64,000 nucleotides of DNA from contig NZ_CP163435.1 of assembly GCF_041051975.1 (NCBI RefSeq), positions 1,922,001 through 1,986,000 of the forward strand, given 5' to 3'. This DNA comes from Streptomyces sp. R21 (lineage in GTDB: Bacteria > Actinomycetota > Actinomycetes > Streptomycetales > Streptomycetaceae). A program made the position numbers and the translations under genes. Positions 52,101 to 58,830 of this stretch are shown here, piece after piece (the first letter of the stretch is position 1; each line of letters opens with the position of its first letter). The notes beneath the pieces are model-generated. The model had not been told where the DNA came from. It made no database searches and saw only the letters and a list, made by a program, of their open reading frames with translations.

Positions 52101-52932
52101 CGCTCATCCAGATCCCGGCCATGCCGTTGGCGGAGGAGTCCTCGGTGGCCCACAGGGTGGTCTTGCGGGTCGAGGTGCTGACGCCGAGCACGTAGCCGAC
52201 GTACGGGCGGATGTCGCAGTGGGAGGCGAAGGCCGCGTAGACGGAGCCGCCCATCAGCAGCAGGCCGGGGCGCTGGGCGGCGGTGAACGCGTTGAAGGGG
52301 CGGCCGGGGTCGTTGACCGGGGCGCCCTGCACCTTCACCGGCCAGCCGCTGCGCTCTGCGCCGGTGGCCGCGTCCAGCGCGTGGACGTACCAGTTGGGGT
52401 GCTGGGCGTCCACGCCGTCGTTGATCTTCGCGGTGAGGTAGACGGTCTTGGTGGCCGGGTCGTACACGGGGGTCGAGGTCACCCCGAAGTTCGGCACCAG
52501 GTCCCCGCAGCCGATCGCCGAGGCCGGCCAGGGCGTGCCGAGGTTCCTCGTCCAGTTGATCTTCCCGGTGGCCGGGTCGAGGCCGTACGCCTTGGCGTTC
52601 TCGGTGGCCGCGACGACGGTCTTGTCGGCGACGAGCGGCTGGGCGTAGACCTGACCGTCCACGGCGGTGGAGAACTGCTGCCCGAAGTCGGAGCTCGACA
52701 CCTGGGCGGGGGCGAGACCGGGCTCGTTCGGGTCCCAGCCGGTGCGCAGGGCGTCGACGGAGACGGTCGTCTCGTCCGCACGGGCGGGCACCGCCGTGAG
52801 CAGCGGCAGCATGCCGCCGATGCCGAGCAGCAGACAGCCCGTCAGCAGCGAGGCCACGGAGGCGGGCAGCCGACGCTTCCCACTGGGCCCGTCGTTCACC
52901 GGTCTGCGCGTGCTGAACGTACGGGACGACAT
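49177..52932 (-). CDS. Giant secreted PQQ-propeller / ASH-domain / tandem lectin protein
   Basis: 1251 residues. A signal peptide ending near residue 52 (LTAVPARA) is followed by a PQQ-like beta-propeller (about 60-545; repeats such as VYDPATKTVYLTAKIND and KDGRLFLLDRDNLGG). Then come three Ig-like choice-of-anchor-D/ASH repeats (about 550-850; TSTDFGSVAVGKSVTKTFDISN) and two tandem legume-lectin-like domains (about 862-1045 and 1055-1251; GGGTGADGLTFALLD and GGGTGADGLALLLLD). There is no sortase signal or obvious C-terminal anchor. It likely binds extracellular carbohydrate; no catalytic residues are evident. ATG 52932 has a GAGG site upstream. Confidence 0.8.
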   Translation of the reverse strand: MSSRTFSTRRPVNDGPSGKRRLPASVASLLTGCLLLGIGGMLPLLTAVPARADETTVSVDALRTGWDPNEPGLAPAQVSSSDFGQQFSTAVDGQVYAQPLVADKTVVAATENAKAYGLDPATGKINWTRNLGTPWPASAIGCGDLVPNFGVTSTPVYDPATKTVYLTAKINDGVDAQHPNWYVHALDAATGAERSGWPVKVQGAPVNDPGRPFNAFTAAQRPGLLLMGGSVYAAFASHCDIRPYVGYVLGVSTSTRKTTLWATEDSSANGMAGIWMSGGGLVSDGPGRMFLSTGNGISPAPGPGSKPPGQLAESVVRLGVNSDGTMSAQDFFSPANAPTLDQNDTDLGSGGPVALPGPVFGTTQHPHLLAQIGKDGRLFLLDRDNLGGRAQGSGGTDAVLGSFGPTEGVWGHPAAYGAEGGYVYTIGSRGPLRAFAYGVDGSGRPSLTNTGASTGNFGYTSGSPVVTSTGTTAGSALVWAVYTDGSNGAGAQLRAYDAVPVKGTLNLRFSAAIGTASKFAVPATDGGRVYVGTRDGHILAFGRPSTTALNGSPVDVGKVAVGSTGQATAKVTATKDVTITAVGTPTDSAFSAAPTGLPVTLHAGDTYSVPVSYTPTTPGSDSSVLTFTTDAGAVGLGLTGYGTRPGLTAFPSALAFDTVATGTVKTLGVSFTNTGTEAETISASSPPGAPFAAVGLPADGTVVEPQHSVIVQVKYTPTVAGDNSGTLSVTGQNGTASVSLTGTAVVGEARLTVTPTSTDFGSVAVGKSVTKTFDISNTGNIPLTITKAAPPAAPFQVTNPLSEGQVIGPEDVVHQSVTFSPTAVAAATGTYQLTSDDGRGPQNETLTGMGTAPGRVTVPAPGAGGWKLNGSAQLSGNDLQLTQTSASQAGSGVFPVPVVTDGLKAAFTTVIGGGTGADGLTFALLDPAKTTPSALGANGGGLGWSGKPGVAVTFDTYRNGSDPSSNFVGIATSGSGSTLTYAATTTAVPPLRSGPHAVAVSISGKTLTVSMDGTRLLSTTVASLPPTALLAFTGANGGKTDIHTVRDTIITATSYAVPPPGPNGWTYNGSAALSGTSLSLTPAVANSRGSGIQATAVPSARLKATFTASIGGGTGADGLALLLLDASKATPTALGAGGGGLGYSGLPGIAVTLDTHRNTGDPSANFVAVATGGTGATLRYAATSTAVPALRTGTHAVTVTVTTTGHLLVAVDGTQVIDTAVTLPPNLLVGFSGATGGATDNHTVSAVKITY

Positions 52933-53084
52933 CTCCACCTCGGTACGTGAGTGCGCGAGGGCGGAGACCGGCATGTCCCGCCGGCGATCATCGTCGGCGG
53001 TGCGATCCGATTTTGGGATGATCCGCGTCCGGCCGCCGGGCGTTGTTCATCCCGATGGGTCAAGCCGGATCGAGTCGGCGGTGA

Positions 53085-53822
53085 TCAGCGGTACTTCGCG
53101 AGGAAGGCCTTGACGTCGGCCCAGACGGACGGCTGCTGGTCGAGGATGCCGTTGCCGTGGGCGGCGCCCGAGACCATCTGCAGCTTCTCGCCCCGGGACT
53201 TCTTCGCCAGCCTGTCCATCTCCTTGGCGTCGTCGGCGAACTGGCCGTCGCCCTTCGCCGCCACGAAGAGGACGGGCATGGTCAGTTTCGGCACGGCCTC
53301 GGTGGCGTCCATGCTGTTGTAGAGCCCCGGGCCCGAGAGGGACACGACCGCCGCGGCCTTCGGGGCGATCTTCGACGCGGCGACCAGGGAGGCGGTGCCG
53401 CCCTTGCTGGCTCCCATCAGGATGATCTTCTTCGCGCCGTGGGCCCGCAGCCGTGCGGTGGCGCCCTCGATCTCCGGCACCTCGGATCCGCTGCTGTCGA
53501 CGGCGAGCACGCGGTAGCCGTCACCGGCGAGTTCGTCGGCGGCCGGGACCCAGGAGCAGACGTCGGTGCCCCGCATGTGCGACAGGACGATTCCGGTGGT
53601 GCCGGTACCCGTCTCGTAGCCGCCGACGTCGTTGCCCTCGGTGTCCTTGAAGGTCACCGAGCCCTTGAGCTGCTTGCCGGCGAGGCACCCGAAGTCCTTC
53701 ACCGTGGAGGACGGCGCCGGCGTCGTGGCAGCTTCGCCGCCACTGTCGTCGTCACCGCAGGCTCCCAGCACCAGTACCCCGGCGCAGACCAGCGCGGCCG
53801 CCGTCCAGCTCGATCGGTTCAT
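53085..53822 (-). CDS. Lipoprotein alpha/beta hydrolase
   Basis: 245 residues. A lipobox, LVLGAC with Cys22, marks a membrane-anchored extracytoplasmic lipoprotein; a Ser/Asp/Thr-rich linker follows. The hydrolase core has GIVLSHMRGTD, the nucleophile GASKGGT (Ser139), AAKGDGQF (Asp192) and GAAHGNGIL (His222), a complete Ser-Asp-His triad of the dienelactone-hydrolase type. GGGGGG precedes ATG 53822. The substrate is unknown. Confidence 0.87.
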   Translation of the reverse strand: MNRSSWTAAALVCAGVLVLGACGDDDSGGEAATTPAPSSTVKDFGCLAGKQLKGSVTFKDTEGNDVGGYETGTGTTGIVLSHMRGTDVCSWVPAADELAGDGYRVLAVDSSGSEVPEIEGATARLRAHGAKKIILMGASKGGTASLVAASKIAPKAAAVVSLSGPGLYNSMDATEAVPKLTMPVLFVAAKGDGQFADDAKEMDRLAKKSRGEKLQMVSGAAHGNGILDQQPSVWADVKAFLAKYR

Positions 53823-53921
53823 GTGTCCCCCCTGACCAAGAACTCGCCGCAAGCTAGCCAGCGGACCGCGCAGCGTCAACAGATTCAACCGCCCCTGCGG
53901 CGCCCCTGCCCGACTTCGGTA

Positions 53922-53956
53922 CGGCGGCCCCGCCCGACTTCCGGGCGGGGCCGCCG
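53922..53956 (-). terminator. Long hairpin terminator after the EF-G paralogue
   Basis: Perfect 15-bp arms (53922-53936 and 53942-53956) around a 5-base loop, 7 bp beyond the EF-G-like stop. It also lies upstream of the lipoprotein gene on the same strand, separating the two transcripts. Confidence 0.85.
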
Positions 53957-53962
53957 TCGCCG

Positions 53963-56047
53963 CTACCGGGTCGCCGTCGCGCCGGCGACGGCGGCCGGTG
54001 CCGGGGCGTAACCGGCGGGCCGGGTGGTGAAGACGCCCCGGCCCTGGGTGCGGCTGCGCAGCCGGGTCGCGTAGCCGAACAGCTCGGCCAGCGGCACGGT
54101 GGCCTCGACCACCGCCGTGCCGGAGCGGGTGGCCGAACCGGAGATCCGGCCGCGCCGCGCCGCCAGGTCGCCGAGCACGCCGCCGACGGCGTCCTCGGGC
54201 ACGGTGACCGTGACGTCGACGACCGGTTCCAGCAGGATCGTCGCGCAGGCGCGCAGGGCCTGGCGCAGACCGAGCCGGCCCGCCGTGCGGAACGCCATCT
54301 CCGAGGAGTCCTTCACGTGCGTCGACCCGTCGGACAGGGTGACGCGCAGCCCGGTCACCGGATGACCGCCGATCGGCCCCTCGACGAGGGCGTCCCGGCA
54401 GCCGGCCGCCACGGCACGGACGTACTCCTGCGGCACCCGGCCGCCGACGACGGTCGAGCGGAACACGAAGCCCTCGGAGCCCGCTTCGGCCTCCAATGGC
54501 TCCACGTCGAGCACGACATGCGCGAACTGCCCTGCGCCGCCGTCCTGTTTGACGTGCCGGTACACCAGCCCGGACACCCCGCGCACGACTGTCTCCCGGT
54601 GGGCCACCCGCGGCCGCCCGACATTGACGTCCGGTCCCTGGGCGCGCCGGATCTTCTCCACCGCCACCTCCAGGTGCAGTTCGCCCATGCCCGAAAGGAC
54701 TGTCTGGCCAGTTTCCGAGTCGGTGCGGACGACCAGCGAGGGGTCCTCCTCGGCCAGCCGCGCCAGCGCCGCCACCAGGCGTTCTGTGTCGGTGCTCCTG
54801 CGGGCCTCGACCGCCACGGAGACGACCGGATCGGCGACCGTCGGCGGTTCGAGGAGCAGCGGAGCCGCGGGGGCGCACAGGGTCGCCCCGGCGCGGGCGG
54901 ACTTCGGTCCGACCACGGCGACGATGTCCCCGGCGACCGCGCGGTCCAGCTCGGCGTGGCGGTCGGCCTGGACCCGCAGAATGCGGCCGACCCGCTCGGT
55001 GCGGCGCGCGCCGGTGTCCAGCACGGTGTCTCCCTTCCGAATCGTTCCCGAGTAGACGCGTACGTACGTGAGCCGCCCGGTGGCGGTTGCGTTCACCTTG
55101 AACACCAGGGCCGCGAACGGCACTTCGGGGTCGGCGGCCCGTTCCTGTTCCGTGCCGTCCGCGCTGCCGCGCACCGGCGGCACGTCCAACGGCGAGGGCA
55201 GGTACGCCACCACGGCGTCCAGCAGCGGCTCGATGCCCAGGTTGCGGTAGGCCGAGCCGCACAGCACGACCACACCGTCGCCGGTGCGGGTCAGGTCGCG
55301 CAGGGCGCCGGCCAGTGTCTGCGCGGTCAGCGTCGCCTCGGCGCAGAACTCCTCCAGGGCGGCGGGGTGCAGTTCGGCCACCGTCTCCTCCAACTGCCGT
55401 CGGCGCCGCCGCGCTTCGTCGCGCAGGGCGTCCGGCACCGGCCCCTCCTCGACCGTGTCGTGGCCGTCGGTCCAGAGCAGCGCCCGCATCCGGACGAGGT
55501 CCACCACGCCGGTGAAGGCGTCCTCGGCGCCGATCGGCAACTGGACGACGAGCGGGGCCGGATGGAGTCGCTGCCTGATCGACTCGACCGCGGTGTCGAG
55601 GTCGGCACCGGCGCGGTCCAGCTTGTTGACGAACGCGATCCGCGGCACGCCGTGCCGGTCGGCCTGGCGCCACACCGACTCGCTCTGCGGCTCGACTCCG
55701 GCGACGGCGTCGAACACCGCGATCGCGCCGTCGAGGACCCGCAGCGAGCGCTCGACCTCGTCGGCGAAGTCGACATGGCCGGGCGTGTCGATCAGGTTGA
55801 CGCGGTGGCCGTCCCAGGCGCAGCTGACGGCTGCGGCGAAGATGGTGATGCCACGGTCGCGCTCCTGGGGGTCGTAGTCGGTGACTGTGGTGCCGTCGTG
55901 TACCTCGCCGCGTTTGTGGGTGGTGCCGGTGGCGTACAGGATCCGTTCGGTGACGGTGGTCTTCCCGGCGTCGACGTGGGCGAGGATGCCCAGGTTGCGG
56001 ACGGCGGTGAGAGAGTCGGTGAGGTGAGGGCGCAGGTTGTCGCGCAC
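53963..56047 (-). CDS. EF-G-like translation factor paralogue
   Basis: 694 residues with all five EF-G domains. G1 is [15 protein letters not shown], switch region [13 protein letters not shown]3 [15 protein letters not shown]4 AFVNKLDR; domain IV/V blocks include [16 protein letters not shown] and the C-terminal [12 protein letters not shown]. It is not the main fusA (no rpsL/rpsG/tuf neighbours) and is divergent enough to be a specialised factor, comparable to the second EF-G of S. coelicolor, with possible roles in drug tolerance or ribosome recycling. GTG 56047 has GAAAGG 8 bp upstream. A small leader frame and two hairpins precede it, suggesting attenuation. Confidence 0.9.
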   Translation of the reverse strand: MRDNLRPHLTDSLTAVRNLGILAHVDAGKTTVTERILYATGTTHKRGEVHDGTTVTDYDPQERDRGITIFAAAVSCAWDGHRVNLIDTPGHVDFADEVERSLRVLDGAIAVFDAVAGVEPQSESVWRQADRHGVPRIAFVNKLDRAGADLDTAVESIRQRLHPAPLVVQLPIGAEDAFTGVVDLVRMRALLWTDGHDTVEEGPVPDALRDEARRRRRQLEETVAELHPAALEEFCAEATLTAQTLAGALRDLTRTGDGVVVLCGSAYRNLGIEPLLDAVVAYLPSPLDVPPVRGSADGTEQERAADPEVPFAALVFKVNATATGRLTYVRVYSGTIRKGDTVLDTGARRTERVGRILRVQADRHAELDRAVAGDIVAVVGPKSARAGATLCAPAAPLLLEPPTVADPVVSVAVEARRSTDTERLVAALARLAEEDPSLVVRTDSETGQTVLSGMGELHLEVAVEKIRRAQGPDVNVGRPRVAHRETVVRGVSGLVYRHVKQDGGAGQFAHVVLDVEPLEAEAGSEGFVFRSTVVGGRVPQEYVRAVAAGCRDALVEGPIGGHPVTGLRVTLSDGSTHVKDSSEMAFRTAGRLGLRQALRACATILLEPVVDVTVTVPEDAVGGVLGDLAARRGRISGSATRSGTAVVEATVPLAELFGYATRLRSRTQGRGVFTTRPAGYAPAPAAVAGATATR

Positions 56048-56100
56048 GGCCGTGGCCTTTCGGGCTGCTGGAACGGGGCAGCGCGATTCCGTCGACGAAA

Positions 56101-56118
56101 CGGCCCGGTGTCGGGCCG
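56101..56118 (-). promoter_or_regulatory. Second leader hairpin before the EF-G paralogue
   Basis: CGGCCCG and CGGGCCG arms (7 bp) around a 4-base loop. On the minus strand a TTTCG tract follows the 3' arm, so it could act as an intrinsic terminator. It lies 53 bp before the EF-G-like start and after the leader peptide frame. Confidence 0.5.
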
Positions 56119-56170
56119 GTCAGGACTCCTGGGGCCGTGCGGGCCTCGGTGGGACGTGCACGGGGCAGGG

Positions 56171-56287
56171 TCAGGTGTTCGTCGCGGTCATCCGGTGCCG
56201 GCCGCGCAGCCGGCACCGGACGCTCGAAGACACCAGGATCACCTCGTAGCGCGACGAGGGGACGACGACAGCGGTGCGGTAACGCAT
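56171..56287 (-). CDS. Putative 38-residue leader peptide of the EF-G paralogue
   Basis: Small frame MRYRTAVVVPSSRYEVILV... ending in RGRHRMTATNT, with GGGGAG 8 bp before the ATG. It lies on the same strand, 123 bp upstream of the EF-G-like gene, and its 3' part contains one arm pair of a strong hairpin. It is Arg/Val/Ser-rich with no signal peptide. I infer a translated leader whose ribosome progress controls the hairpins. It could also be a non-translated artefact: the good ribosome site is the main support. Confidence 0.5.
   Translation of the reverse strand: MRYRTAVVVPSSRYEVILVSSSVRCRLRGRHRMTATNT
56191..56220 (-). promoter_or_regulatory. Strong hairpin inside the leader frame
   Basis: Perfect 12-bp arms TCCGGTGCCGGC and GCCGGCACCGGA with a 6-base loop, overlapping codons ~23-32 of the leader frame. 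A stalled ribosome here would prevent this stem from forming and could alter the downstream hairpin at 56101-56118. Confidence 0.6.
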
Positions 56288-56355
56288 GGCCGGGCTCCCC
56301 TCACTCGTCACGACGCGCGCCGCCGGCGGTGCCGTACGACGCGCGATTCATGGTG

Positions 56356-56361
56356 AGTGTA
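56356..56361 (-). promoter_or_regulatory. Candidate -10 for the leader/EF-G transcript
   Basis: TACACT on the minus strand, about 69 bp before the leader ATG. An A/T-rich tract (GAAAATAT, 56390-56397) lies 28 bp further upstream, at the spacing expected for an A/T-rich activator box near a poor -35. The tract could be a WhiB7-type site, but the evidence is weak. Confidence 0.3.
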
Positions 56362-56401
56362 GGGAACCCGGCTCAACCGGGGCGACCGGATATTTTCCGC
56401 G

Positions 56402-57856
56402 TCAGCTCCGTGCGCCCGGTGCGACGGCCACCTCTGTCGCCGTGGATGACGAGTCGTCAAAAGCCTGTGGGGCGCCGGTGACAGGACCGCTGCGCCGCGC
56501 CGGCACGAGGAGGGCGGCCAGCGCCGCGGCGAGGCAGAGCACGGCCATCAGGGCGAACCCGTCGGTGTAGCCGGAGGCGTAGGGCAGGCCGGAGGGCTGG
56601 AGGTGGCCGGTCACCAGGACGCTGGTCACCGCGGCCCCGATGGACCCTCCGATGGTGCGGATGTTGGCGTTCATGCCGGTCGCGGCGCCGGTCTGCTCAG
56701 GCGGGACGCTGCCCACGATCAGGTTGGCCATCGAGGCGAAGGCCAGTCCGATGCCGAGGCCGAACACGCCTGCAGAGAAGGCCACTTGCCACTGCTGGTC
56801 GTGCCATACGGCGAGGAAGCCGCAGGCCAGCGCACCCAGCGCGGCCCCGCCGGTGAGCAGCTTCTTGGCGCCGAGGACGGGTTCCAGGCGGCCGCTGAGC
56901 ACACCCGAGAGGAACATCGCGACGAGCATCGGCAGCATGAGCAGCCCGGACGCGGTGACGCTGGCGCCGAAGCCGTATCCGGCGGTGCCTGGCGTCTGCA
57001 CGAAGCCGGGGAGGAAGGACCAGATCGCGTACATCCCGGCGCCGAAGAGCAGCGCGGCCGTGTTGGTGGTCCACACGGCGGGCAGCCGCATGATGCGCAG
57101 GTCGATCAGCGGGGTGCGGGAGCGGGCCTCGGAGAGCAGCCACAGCGCGAACAGGGCGACGGCGGCGGCGAACAGTCCGATCACCCGGCCGGAGCCCCAG
57201 CCCCAGCGGCTCGCTTGACTGAGCGGCAGCAGCAGCGCGACCAGCCATGCGGACAGCAGCACTGCGCCGGACCAATTGACGTGCCCCTGGGCCCTGTTGG
57301 GCGATTCGGGGACATAGCGCAGGGCGATCAGCGTGGTGACGGCGACAATGCCGACGGGGAGCCAGAACAGCCACCGGTAGTCCAGTGCGGACACGATGGG
57401 GCCGGCCGCGACGATCCCCACACCGCCGCCGGCGGCGATCACGGCGGACAGGTTGCTGATGCTGTGGCTCACCCGGGACGGGGCGAACTCGTCCCGGATG
57501 ATCCCGAAGGAGAGCGGGAACAGGGCACCGCCGATGCCCTGGACGACCCGGGCGACGATCAGTACGCCGATGGTCGGGGCGAGCGCGGCGAGCAGGCAGC
57601 CGAGCGTCACGGTCACCAGGACGGCGACGAGGGTGCGCTTCTTGCCGATCAGGTCGCCGACCCGGCCGAGGATCGGCGTGAAGACCGAGGCGGACAGCAG
57701 GTAGGCCGTCATCACCCAGGTCGCGGTGGACTGCGAGGTGTGCAGCGCGTGCTGAACGGTCGGCAGGGCCGGGGCTATCAGCGACTGGAGCATGGAGAAC
57801 ACGCCTGCGCCGGTCGCGAGGACCGCGAAGGTGAGACGGGTGGAGGTGCGGGGCAT
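56402..57856 (-). CDS. MFS drug exporter (EmrB/QacA type)
   Basis: 484 residues, about 14 membrane helices, DHA2 class. MTAYLLSASVFTPILGRVGD carries motif A (GRVGDLIGKKR) and LIAPALPTVQHAL the N-terminal family block; VVQGIGGALFPLSFGIIRDEF is motif B-like. Start ATG 57856 (MPRTSTRLTF). It is divergent from a TetR gene with two palindromes in between, and upstream of an EF-G paralogue on the same strand. An antibiotic-response locus is a possible reading. Confidence 0.9.
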   Translation of the reverse strand: MPRTSTRLTFAVLATGAGVFSMLQSLIAPALPTVQHALHTSQSTATWVMTAYLLSASVFTPILGRVGDLIGKKRTLVAVLVTVTLGCLLAALAPTIGVLIVARVVQGIGGALFPLSFGIIRDEFAPSRVSHSISNLSAVIAAGGGVGIVAAGPIVSALDYRWLFWLPVGIVAVTTLIALRYVPESPNRAQGHVNWSGAVLLSAWLVALLLPLSQASRWGWGSGRVIGLFAAAVALFALWLLSEARSRTPLIDLRIMRLPAVWTTNTAALLFGAGMYAIWSFLPGFVQTPGTAGYGFGASVTASGLLMLPMLVAMFLSGVLSGRLEPVLGAKKLLTGGAALGALACGFLAVWHDQQWQVAFSAGVFGLGIGLAFASMANLIVGSVPPEQTGAATGMNANIRTIGGSIGAAVTSVLVTGHLQPSGLPYASGYTDGFALMAVLCLAAALAALLVPARRSGPVTGAPQAFDDSSSTATEVAVAPGARS

Positions 57857-58085
57857 CGAGAAGCCTCTCCGGATACGAACAGGGTGCGGCCGGGGTCTGC
57901 GAGCCACGGTCGTACGGGCTGGGCGGGGCCGCCGGGCGGCACGGACGGCCGTAGGGCGGCGGGAGCGGTGCGGTGGGAACGGCGCGGCGGGCGCACGGCC
58001 CGGAGTGCGGTCGTAGCGGGGTACGAGTGCGACGACGATGCGCGCGGCCGCACGCATCCACGGGGTACGCACCCCCGACTGGTAA
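57857..58085. other. Intergenic region upstream of the divergent MFS gene
   Basis: 229 bp without a gene, the MFS-proximal part of a 301-bp divergent intergenic region. It contains the MFS ribosome site and probably its promoter, but no clear -35/-10 was recognised. The operator pair lies next to it at 58086-58125. Confidence 0.45.
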
Positions 58086-58125
58086 AGTGGAGGTACCCCT
58101 CCACTGTATCGGAGGCATACCTCCG
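58086..58125. promoter_or_regulatory. Two tandem palindromic operators for the TetR/MFS pair
   Basis: AGTGGAGG-TACC-CCTCCACT (58086-58105) and CGGAGG-CATA-CCTCCG (58110-58125) are both perfect inverted repeats sharing GGAGG-N4-CCTCC. Their centres are 22 bp apart, two helical turns, as in cooperative TetR-type operators. They precede the tetR start by about 30 bp, which suits autoregulation and repression of the divergent pump. Confidence 0.85.
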
Positions 58126-58157
58126 CTTCAACCTCGTTCCGGCCCCGGGAGGCAGCA

Positions 58158-58736
58158 GTGACGGCTCAGCCGTTCCCCGTCAGCGAGATCGTCGCGTCCC
58201 AGCGCCCGCACCGGAAGGACGCCGCCCGCAATTACGACGCCCTGCTGGCCGCCGCGCGCGAGGCGTTCGCGGAGAACGGATCGGAGGCGTCCCTGGAGGA
58301 CATCGCCCGCCGCGCGGGAGTCGGCATCGGCACCCTTTACCGGAACTTTCCGACCCGCCGCCACCTCTTCGAAAGCGTGTACGCGGACGAGGTGAACGCG
58401 CTGTGCCGGTTCGCGCAGGAGGTCGCCGTACTGGAGCCGTGGGAGGCGCTGACCGCATGGCTGCGCCGCTTCACGGACTACATGGTGACCAAACGGGCCG
58501 TCCGCGACGCGCTGAACGACGATACGGAGATCTTCCAGGCCTGCCGGGACTCGATGTACCAGGCGGGTGGCCCGCTGTTCGAGCGGGCGCAGCAGGCCGG
58601 GCAGGCGCGCGAGGACATGGAGTTCGACGATCTGCTGCGGATGGTCGCCGGCATCACCGCGACGAACTTCCCCACCGACGGCCAGCGCGACCGCGTCCTC
58701 GCCGTTGCCCTCGACGGAGTACGCAGGGCGGGCTGA
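58158..58736 (+). CDS. TetR-family regulator of the divergent MFS exporter
   Basis: 192 residues. The helix-turn-helix region ASLEDIARRAGVGIGTLYRNF (split across residues ~46-66) and the following PTRRHLFESVY are typical of TetR. The C-terminus (RKDAARNYDALLAAAREAFAENG opens the protein; MVAGITATNF lies near the end) matches the SbtR/TetR_C type. GTG 58158 has GGGAGG 5 bp upstream. Two tandem palindromes lie between it and the divergent MFS gene; it is the likely repressor of both. Confidence 0.92.
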   Translation: MTAQPFPVSEIVASQRPHRKDAARNYDALLAAAREAFAENGSEASLEDIARRAGVGIGTLYRNFPTRRHLFESVYADEVNALCRFAQEVAVLEPWEALTAWLRRFTDYMVTKRAVRDALNDDTEIFQACRDSMYQAGGPLFERAQQAGQAREDMEFDDLLRMVAGITATNFPTDGQRDRVLAVALDGVRRAG

Positions 58737-58830
58737 CCAAGCGCCTGCGCACGAGGCGTAGTTAGTATCGGGACATACGCGCCGTGCCATGAAGGAAACG
58801 GAAAGCGACTCAAGGGGGTCTTGGAACCGG

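Noticed and set aside
56390..56397. WhiB7-type activator box
   Set aside because: Only an A/T tract with plausible spacing to a -10 is seen; the -35 is poor and no adjacent evidence supports it, so it is mentioned only as a possibility.
56137..56570. Plus-strand frames over the EF-G leader and MFS end
   Set aside because: They overlap the hairpins and an MFS gene with intact motifs; no family resemblance.
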